10,202 bases of DNA from Borrelia puertoricensis (GTDB lineage: Bacteria > Spirochaetota > Spirochaetia > Borreliales > Borreliaceae). Location of the stretch: assembly GCF_023035875.1 (NCBI RefSeq), contig NZ_CP075390.1, forward strand, positions 1-10,202, read 5' to 3'. The stretch's first letter is position 1, and every line of letters begins with the position of its first letter. Positions 6,440 through 10,202 of this stretch are shown one piece after another. The notes below the pieces were generated by a model. The model was not told where the DNA came from, made no database searches, and saw nothing but the letters and a program-made list of their open reading frames with translations. Position numbers and translations under genes: made by a program.

Positions 6440-6820
6440 TTTTCTTGTATTCTAAGTAAAACTTATTCTTAATAGAAGAGATTTCAAATTAAGAATATAA
6501 TAGTCTATCTTAATTCCCAACATATTCAAAAATTATAGTTAAGACTTCTTGTCCTCATCTCTCAAAATAAATATAAGGCAAATTATCAATATTTCACTTG
6601 CAAGTAATCTGTCATTAAAGTGGTAAATACTTATATGAGTTGAAATCTTACGATTATTGATCAATATTAGTATATCTATCTAAAATTTTAAGCAATATTT
6701 TAGAAAAACTTGAAATGGTTAATTTTTGAACTAATAATTAATTATTAAATATTCTCCTTTTTAAAATTAAAAGAATTTATTATCAATATTTACTTCATAC
6801 CATACATTCTTTTAAATAAT

Positions 6821-6845
6821 CCCCTTCCCCAAGGGGTTTTCTTTT
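6821..6845 (+). terminator. Intrinsic terminator (right copy)
   Basis: CCCCTT, loop CCCC, AAGGGG, then TTTTCTTTT: a compact GC-rich hairpin with a T-tract on the plus strand. It is the strongest terminator in the arm. It lies 700 bp beyond the 207-aa gene, suggesting that a transcript from that side, possibly a non-coding one, reaches this point. Confidence 0.75.
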
Positions 6846-7076
6846 ATTTGTATAACGGAAGAAGATTATTTATTTCATACATAGATTTTTCACTCAAAAA
6901 ATTTTCTCTACAAGTGTTTTTTAAAATCCTTTATACCTCAAGGAGGTATACACATCAATTATAATAATCTTTACTTATCAAGAGACAATTAGAGGTTTAT
7001 GAATCTGACAAGTAATTGCTTGATTTTAGTCCTCATTTATTTTCTGAAAAAAGTTGGGGGGATAAAGGTGATATTT

Positions 7077-7323
7077 CTATTTATAGAGGCAATATTTCTG
7101 TGATTTATAGATAATCTCTGTACTTTTAAATCCCTTTGTCTTTAAGGCAGTATGAGTGTGTTTTACTGGATCTTTAGTAATGACTTTAATATGATCTTTG
7201 CAGGAATTATAATGTTATAATGATATTAATTCTCTTGTGAAATTTATAATACCTTAACAAAGGTACTTCTTCGGTGAGAGAATAACCTTTATCTCTTATT
7301 GAGATTACTTTAAAAGTAATGTG
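7077..7323 (-). pseudogene. Possible degenerate gene remnant (right copy)
   Basis: This is an identical mirror of 2878-3124: two adjoining open frames encoding SIRDKGYSLTEEVPLLRYYK and VITKDPVKHTHTALKTKGFK. It lies downstream of, and on the same strand as, the replication-type gene. The family is not recognised. Confidence 0.35.
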
Positions 7324-7422
7324 TCATTTTAATTATTTGTATAAATTTTTTATTTTCAATTTAAAAAGTTTGTCTATTTAATGTAAAGAAGTTTTTTTGT
7401 TTTTGTTAGTGTGTTTGGTTTT

Positions 7423-7551
7423 ATGTTCTTTCTGACAAATTTTTAGCTATTACAAAGTATATTAGGTTTTTGAAAAAATTCTTAATTTTATACTTGTAAT
7501 TATTTTTTCTTTCTTTTTTTTAGCTCATTTATTAATTTTTTCTCTGTATCC
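7423..7551 (-). pseudogene. Possible broken C-terminal extension of the replication-type gene (right copy)
   Basis: The same residual reading frames occur here as in the left arm, but with T8 at 7514-7521 and T6 at 7503-7508 in place of 10 and 5. In this version the RLPRYKDTEKKLINEL frame stops soon after KKRKK. A sequence combining A8 with A5 would read through from this frame to FFKNLIYFVIAKNLSERT and end at the mirrored 2780 position. The true run lengths therefore decide whether an extension exists. Confidence 0.4.
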
Positions 7552-8130
7552 TTATATCTTGGTAGTCTTTTTTTGTTGTTTACCCTTGTGTAACATGTAT
7601 TTTTCTAATATCTTTTCTATTGTTTGTGGTTGTTTATTGTTTTCTATTATCGTTTTTTTCTTATTATTTATATTATTATTTATATTATTATATACACTGC
7701 TATTTTTTGTTCTATTTTTTTGCTCTGTTTTATTTTTGATTTTTTCCTGTTTGCTTAGTTTATATATAATATTGAATGTTCTTTCTAATAGTTCTTCTGT
7801 TGAATTGAGTATTTGCTTTAATATTTGATATGCATTTCTTTTTGGCATGTACTTTATTTTTGAACCTTTGTATTCCCCAAGTCTTATTATGAATGTTTTT
7901 ATTACATTGTTTTTTTTGAGGAAGCCCAAATCTTTTTGTAATGTTTTCATTTTAATGATCGCGTAACCCTCTTTTTTTAAAAAAAAGTTAGCTAAGTTAA
8001 GTATGTCTTGTTGGTTATACCCTAACTTGTTTTTGTTTAGATATTTTAAGATGGAGATTATTTTTATTAGTCTAACTTGATTTTTTTTGAGTTTACTGTT
8101 ATTATATAAAAATAAATTTAAATTTTTCAT
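7552..8130 (-). CDS. PF57/62-like plasmid replication/maintenance protein, short form (right copy)
   Basis: Borrelia plasmids carry a PF57/62 gene needed for autonomous replication, probably acting as initiator at a nearby origin. This 192-aa protein fits the N-terminal part of that family from memory: a basic start, LIKIISILKYLN (21-32) and YNQQDILNLANFF (38-50). KMKTLQKDLGFLKK (60-73) corresponds to the TLKTMQ-YLYKLEK pattern of PF57. An Asn-rich linker (148-156) follows, then IEKILEKYM (171-179). PF57 members continue well beyond this linker, so the gene is either a short form or truncated by a frameshift at the A7 run near codon 186. ATG has AAAGGA upstream. It is transcribed divergently from the partition operon. 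Confidence 0.8.
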   Translation of the reverse strand: MKNLNLFLYNNSKLKKNQVRLIKIISILKYLNKNKLGYNQQDILNLANFFLKKEGYAIIKMKTLQKDLGFLKKNNVIKTFIIRLGEYKGSKIKYMPKRNAYQILKQILNSTEELLERTFNIIYKLSKQEKIKNKTEQKNRTKNSSVYNNINNNINNKKKTIIENNKQPQTIEKILEKYMLHKGKQQKKTTKI

Positions 8131-8157
8131 CGATTTATCCTTTATTTCAGTTTGTTT

Positions 8158-8179
8158 AAGACCTTGATTTTTAGGTCTT
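8158..8179 (-). promoter_or_regulatory. Leader stem-loop of the replication-type gene (right copy)
   Basis: This is the mirror of 2021-2042: a 7-bp perfect stem (AAGACCT/AGGTCTT on the minus strand) with an 8-nt loop, upstream of the ribosome binding site. Confidence 0.55.
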
Positions 8180-8219
8180 TTTTGTCTCTTTTTTTAAAAA
8201 ACAAAATCAGCATAATATA

Positions 8220-8248
8220 TATATATACTAAAAAAATTATTTTGTCAA
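8220..8248 (-). promoter_or_regulatory. Promoter of the replication-type gene (right copy)
   Basis: Read on the minus strand, TTGACA (8243-8248) and TATATA (8220-8225) are spaced by 17 bp. It is the strongest promoter match in the arm and drives the PF57/62-like gene. Confidence 0.8.
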
Positions 8249-8263
8249 TTTGATTTACAAAAT
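8239..8263. promoter_or_regulatory. Shared operator-like palindrome between divergent promoters (right copy)
   Basis: ATTTTGT (8239-8245) and ACAAAAT (8257-8263) flank an 11-bp spacer. Each half overlaps one of the two divergent -35 boxes, so a single bound dimer would be placed to regulate the replication gene and the partition operon together. This is inferred from geometry. Confidence 0.6.
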
Positions 8264-8282
8264 GATGTTCATAGTTTATAAT
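8254..8282 (+). promoter_or_regulatory. Promoter of the partition operon (right copy)
   Basis: TTTACA (8254-8259), 17 bp, then TATAAT (8277-8282). The leader to the first gene is about 60 nt and contains AGGAG at 8333-8337. Confidence 0.8.
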
Positions 8283-8347
8283 AAAGTTAGTTATATTAGA
8301 CTATAATTTGTGCTATTAATGAAAACTTATTTAGGAGATAGAATGTT

Positions 8348-8578
8348 GTGCGAATTACATTAAAATTTTTAAACTCTTTAAAGAATTTGAAAGAATTTTC
8401 AAAGGAGATGGGATATAGTGATTCTTCTTATCTTTCGAGATATATTAAAAAAAATAAAATTGAAGGTGTAATTTCTTCTAAAGACTTGTTTTTTAAGAAA
8501 AGGGAGTTGCTTTTAAGTGAAGAAGCCCAAAATCTTATTAAAAGTAAGCTAAAGAAAGAATTGCAAAAAGGTAGTTGA
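8348..8578 (+). CDS. Small 76-aa putative helix-turn-helix protein, first gene of partition operon
   Basis: The family is not recognised. GTG at 8348 is chosen as the start: AGGAG (8333-8337) is 10 nt upstream, and the nearby ATG at 8343 is out of frame and closes after six codons. Residues 14-36 (LKEFSKEMGYSDSSYLSRYIKKN) have the spacing of a helix-turn-helix, with the glycine at 22 in the turn and SSYLSRYI as a recognition helix. A Lys-rich helix (59-74) follows and may dimerise. Its stop overlaps the next gene by TTGA, implying translational coupling. At this position most Borrelia partition loci have a roughly 180-aa PF50 protein, which this does not resemble. It may be an autoregulator acting on the shared palindrome, or a centromere-binding adaptor for ParA. 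Confidence 0.72.
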   Translation: MRITLKFLNSLKNLKEFSKEMGYSDSSYLSRYIKKNKIEGVISSKDLFFKKRELLLSEEAQNLIKSKLKKELQKGS

Positions 8579-8844
8579 GTTTGGCAGAGACAACAAATTT
8601 GAAAAATTTTTTCATTGAATATGAGGGAAAAAAATATTATACTCCTCTTTTTTTGGCTAAAATTAATAATATTTCTTATTTTACAATAAAAAATAAGATT
8701 AAAAAGCTTAATATCTCAATTAAGGCAAAAGATATTGGTGTTGTTAATTCTTTGTCTGAGGAATTCTTAATTGCTGAAGATAATTTAGATAAACTTTTTT
8801 ATGATAAAAGGTTTAAGTGTTTAGATTCTAGAGGTATGGGGTGA
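8575..8844 (+). CDS. Small 89-aa putative helix-turn-helix protein, second gene of partition operon
   Basis: The family is not recognised. TTG at 8575 overlaps the previous stop, and a second TTG at 8581 is better spaced (9 nt) from AAAAAGG at 8565-8571, so the protein may be 87 aa. The core reads YEGKKYYTPLFLAKINNISYFTIKNKIKKLNI (16-47), which looks like a winged or MerR-like helix-turn-helix: TPLFLAKINNIS then YFTIKNKIKK as recognition helix. After it comes SEEFLIAEDNLDKLFYDKRF (61-80), which may be a second small domain. The gene ends in a GTGA overlap with parA. Together with the preceding gene it could form a two-part DNA-binding partner for ParA. The left-arm copy is frameshifted. Confidence 0.72.
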   Translation: MSLAETTNLKNFFIEYEGKKYYTPLFLAKINNISYFTIKNKIKKLNISIKAKDIGVVNSLSEEFLIAEDNLDKLFYDKRFKCLDSRGMG

Positions 8845-9608
8845 GAGATATTATAACAATCTCTTCAATTAAGGGTGGAGTTGGTAAGAGTGTAACAGCA
8901 ATAATGTTGGGATTTATTTTTTCTAAAAAGTATAAAACTTTACTTATAGATATTGATTCTCAGGCCAGTGTTACTTCTTATTTTCTTCCTTATTTTGAAA
9001 ACAAAATCGACATAAGGGAATATAATATTTACGAAGTATTAAAGTCTAAAAAGTCTTTTATGAGTATTGTTCATGAAATAACAGATAATTTGCACTTTGC
9101 TCCATCGCATATTAAGCTTTCTCAATTTTCAGGAGAGAATATTATTGGGCAGGAGTATAAGTTGAAAACGATTTTGACCCCTTATTTCGATAATTATGAT
9201 TATATATTAATTGATACTCCTCCATCGGTTAATAAAGAGCTTATTAATTCTTTGATGATTGCGACTAAGGTTGTTATTCCTTTACCAGCAGAGCTATGGG
9301 CTATTGAAAGTTATGATATTTTGAAAAGTAAAATGCAAGAGATTATTAGTGCTTATCAGAAACAGGATTTTAAGAGTTATTATGTTATTCAAACTCTTTA
9401 CGAGGAAAATAGAAAAATAAAGAAAGAATTTTTTTATAGCTTACAACAACTTTATCAAGAATATGTTCCGATTAAAATTCACAGAAGTGTTGCTATTCAG
9501 AAGATGGTTACTTATAGATTAGAGCCTCAGGAGAGCGAACGGTATTATAATGAATATTTAAAGGTTGCTGAAGTTATTGAAGGTATTGAAAATATAAAAA
9601 CAACATAA
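8841..9608 (+). CDS. parA: PF32 ParA-type partition ATPase
   Basis: ParA ATPases move plasmid copies apart by ATP-dependent binding to the nucleoid, and PF32 is the Borrelia version that also defines plasmid compatibility. The deviant Walker A motif KGGVGKS is at 11-17 with the signature lysine K11 and the nucleotide-binding K16. DIDSQAS at 37-43 is the Walker A' region, and YILIDTPPS at 121-129 is Walker B with D125. IPLPAELWAIES (146-157) follows. At 255 aa it matches the usual family length and lacks an N-terminal regulatory domain. GTG at 8841 is chosen because GAGG (8831-8834) is well placed and the GTGA overlap couples it to the small gene upstream. Its last codons run into the 40-bp palindrome. 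Confidence 0.95.
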   Translation: MRDIITISSIKGGVGKSVTAIMLGFIFSKKYKTLLIDIDSQASVTSYFLPYFENKIDIREYNIYEVLKSKKSFMSIVHEITDNLHFAPSHIKLSQFSGENIIGQEYKLKTILTPYFDNYDYILIDTPPSVNKELINSLMIATKVVIPLPAELWAIESYDILKSKMQEIISAYQKQDFKSYYVIQTLYEENRKIKKEFFYSLQQLYQEYVPIKIHRSVAIQKMVTYRLEPQESERYYNEYLKVAEVIEGIENIKTT

Positions 9609-9641
9609 ATATTTGTAAACCAGTTTACAAATATTTATGTT
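9602..9641. repeat. 40-bp perfect palindrome between parA and PF49 gene (right copy)
   Basis: Two 19-bp perfect arms (AACATAAATATTTGTAAAC and its complement) surround a CA centre. It overlaps the parA stop codon and ends just before the PF49 gene's GAAGG. A palindrome this long and exact between the ATPase gene and its presumed partner gene is a good candidate for the centromere. As RNA it would form a strong hairpin that could lower downstream translation or mark a cleavage point. No T-tract follows, so a terminator is unlikely. Confidence 0.92.
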
Positions 9642-9647
9642 GAAGGA

Positions 9648-10169
9648 ATGAAGATGAAGATGGATATACTTAATACTATTAAAAGCAGGGTGGGCGATGT
9701 CACTCAAATTGAGGATATTTCCGATAAAGAAAAGGCTCGATCAAGATATAGACAACTTAAAGAGGAAATTAAAGCCCGGACTTTAGAGGAAGTTGTTAAT
9801 AAACTGGAATTAGCCAAGGCTCTTTATGAGATAAAGAAGAATAAATTATACAGATTTGATGGGTATGATAATTTTTATGAGTTTTGTTTAGATTATAAGT
9901 TTAGTAGAACTATGATATATAGATATATTAAAATCGGTGCTTATTTAGAAAATGAAAATGTAAGTGAGCAAGATTTTATGCAGAGCTCTTTGAATAAAAT
10001 TATTAATGATATAAGAGTTAAGAGAAGTCCTTCAGAGTGTAAACCCGTTATTGTTAGATTTAATTTAGAGGATAAGGAGAAACAATTGATTCTTGTGAAA
10101 AACAAGCAGAAGCTTGAGAAATTTTTGCTTGAATATTTGTTAGATAATTGGGAATCATTTATGATATAA
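9648..10169 (+). CDS. PF49-family plasmid partition protein (right copy)
   Basis: PF49 proteins sit beside PF32 in Borrelia partition loci and are thought to act as DNA-binding partners or stability factors, though their biochemistry is poorly known. The match rests on the pattern around 66-100 (KLYRFDGYDNFYEFCLDYKF, then SRTMIYRYIKIGAYL), which is the helix-turn-helix-like core of the family, and on the ending VRFNLEDKEKQLILVKNKQK followed by LEKFLLEYLL (136-165). The length of 173 aa is normal. Three ATG codons (residues 1, 3, 5) compete. GAAGG at 9642-9646 touches the first too closely and is 7 nt from the second (9654), so translation probably starts there. It is the last gene before the telomere. 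Confidence 0.88.
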   Translation: MKMKMDILNTIKSRVGDVTQIEDISDKEKARSRYRQLKEEIKARTLEEVVNKLELAKALYEIKKNKLYRFDGYDNFYEFCLDYKFSRTMIYRYIKIGAYLENENVSEQDFMQSSLNKIINDIRVKRSPSECKPVIVRFNLEDKEKQLILVKNKQKLEKFLLEYLLDNWESFMI

Positions 10170-10177
10170 TTGATTAA

Positions 10178-10202
10178 TTTTGTACTAAAAATTAATTATA
10201 TA
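10178..10202. other. Hairpin telomere end (right)
   Basis: This mirrors the left end: the complement of TTAGTACA at 10181-10188 and of TATAAT at 10195-10200. The last gene's stop codon is 33 bp away, so the telomere and coding sequence are almost in contact. Confidence 0.85.

Larger units (their letters stand above)
6114..7551. other. Gene-poor convergent intergenic region (right copy)
   Basis: About 1.4 kb lies between the 207-aa gene and the end of the replication gene. In order it holds a GC-richer stem-loop (6365-6439), a terminator (6821-6845) and the palindrome TATACCTC-AAG-GAGGTATA (6932-6950), which buries an AAGGAGG sequence. Further on are the direct repeats at 7071-7087 and 7092-7110, a possible gene remnant (7077-7323), a TACCTT-AACA-AAGGTA hairpin (7250-7265) and ATTACTTTAAAAGTAAT (7304-7320). 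The stretch from 6114 to 6360 shows nothing I can name. An origin or an RNA copy-control locus could lie here. Confidence 0.6.
5192..10202. repeat. Right arm of plasmid-wide inverted repeat
   Basis: This is the reverse complement of 1-5011 with only seven run-length differences. It carries the intact version of every gene that differs between arms, so it is the better reference for gene content. Both arms are exactly 5011 bp because the length differences cancel. Confidence 0.97.

Noticed and set aside
6667..6674. TTAGTATA as an internal telomere box 3
   Set aside because: A single 8-base match without box 1 or flanking symmetry is expected by chance in DNA this rich in A and T.
1..10202. 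CRISPR array, tRNA or rRNA genes, insertion sequence or transposase
   Set aside because: No regularly spaced repeats, cloverleaf-like sequence, rRNA-like conserved stretch or transposase-like protein was seen. The large inverted repeat is the plasmid itself rather than insertion-element ends.

Overview
The window looks like a complete small linear plasmid, or an assembly of one, from a Lyme-disease or relapsing-fever spirochaete (Borrelia/Borreliella). Three things point there: very high A+T content, a Borrelia-type hairpin-telomere sequence at both extreme ends (TATAAT box and TTAGTACA box), and a Borrelia plasmid-maintenance set: a PF32 ParA ATPase, a PF49 partition protein and a PF57/62-like replication protein.

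The striking feature is architecture. Bases 1-5011 and 5192-10202 are reverse complements of each other, and they flank a 180-bp central segment (5012-5191) that is not repeated. I compared the arms line by line from about 500 to 5011 and by protein identity elsewhere. I found no substitutions, only seven length differences in runs of one base (near 557, 1590, 1747, 2679, 2694, 3356 and 3440), which sum to zero. The window is therefore a near-perfect head-to-head inverted dimer of a roughly 5-kb plasmid. It is either a real dimeric linear replicon or an artefact of reading both strands of a hairpin-ended monomer. The length differences frameshift two small genes in the left arm only.

Each arm has the same layout, described here for the right arm from the centre outwards. 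First comes a stem-loop near the centre, then an unrecognised 207-aa gene (5490-6113, +) with its own leader palindrome. Next is a gene-poor stretch of about 1.4 kb with stem-loops, an intrinsic terminator and possible gene remnants. Then comes the replication-type gene (7552-8130, -), which looks cut short. A 217-bp divergent control region follows, where two good promoters share a palindrome that overlaps both -35 boxes. After it comes a tightly overlapping operon (8348-10169, +): two tiny putative helix-turn-helix proteins, then ParA, then PF49. A perfect 19-bp-arm palindrome sits between parA and the PF49 gene and is a candidate centromere (parS-like) or operator. The operon runs to within 33 bp of the telomere.

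The genes are nearly all for replication and segregation of the plasmid itself. The most unusual parts are the inverted-dimer form with its unique centre, the pair of small coupled helix-turn-helix genes where most Borrelia plasmids carry a PF50 gene, the shared operator, and the unknown 207-aa gene that is the only apparent cargo.
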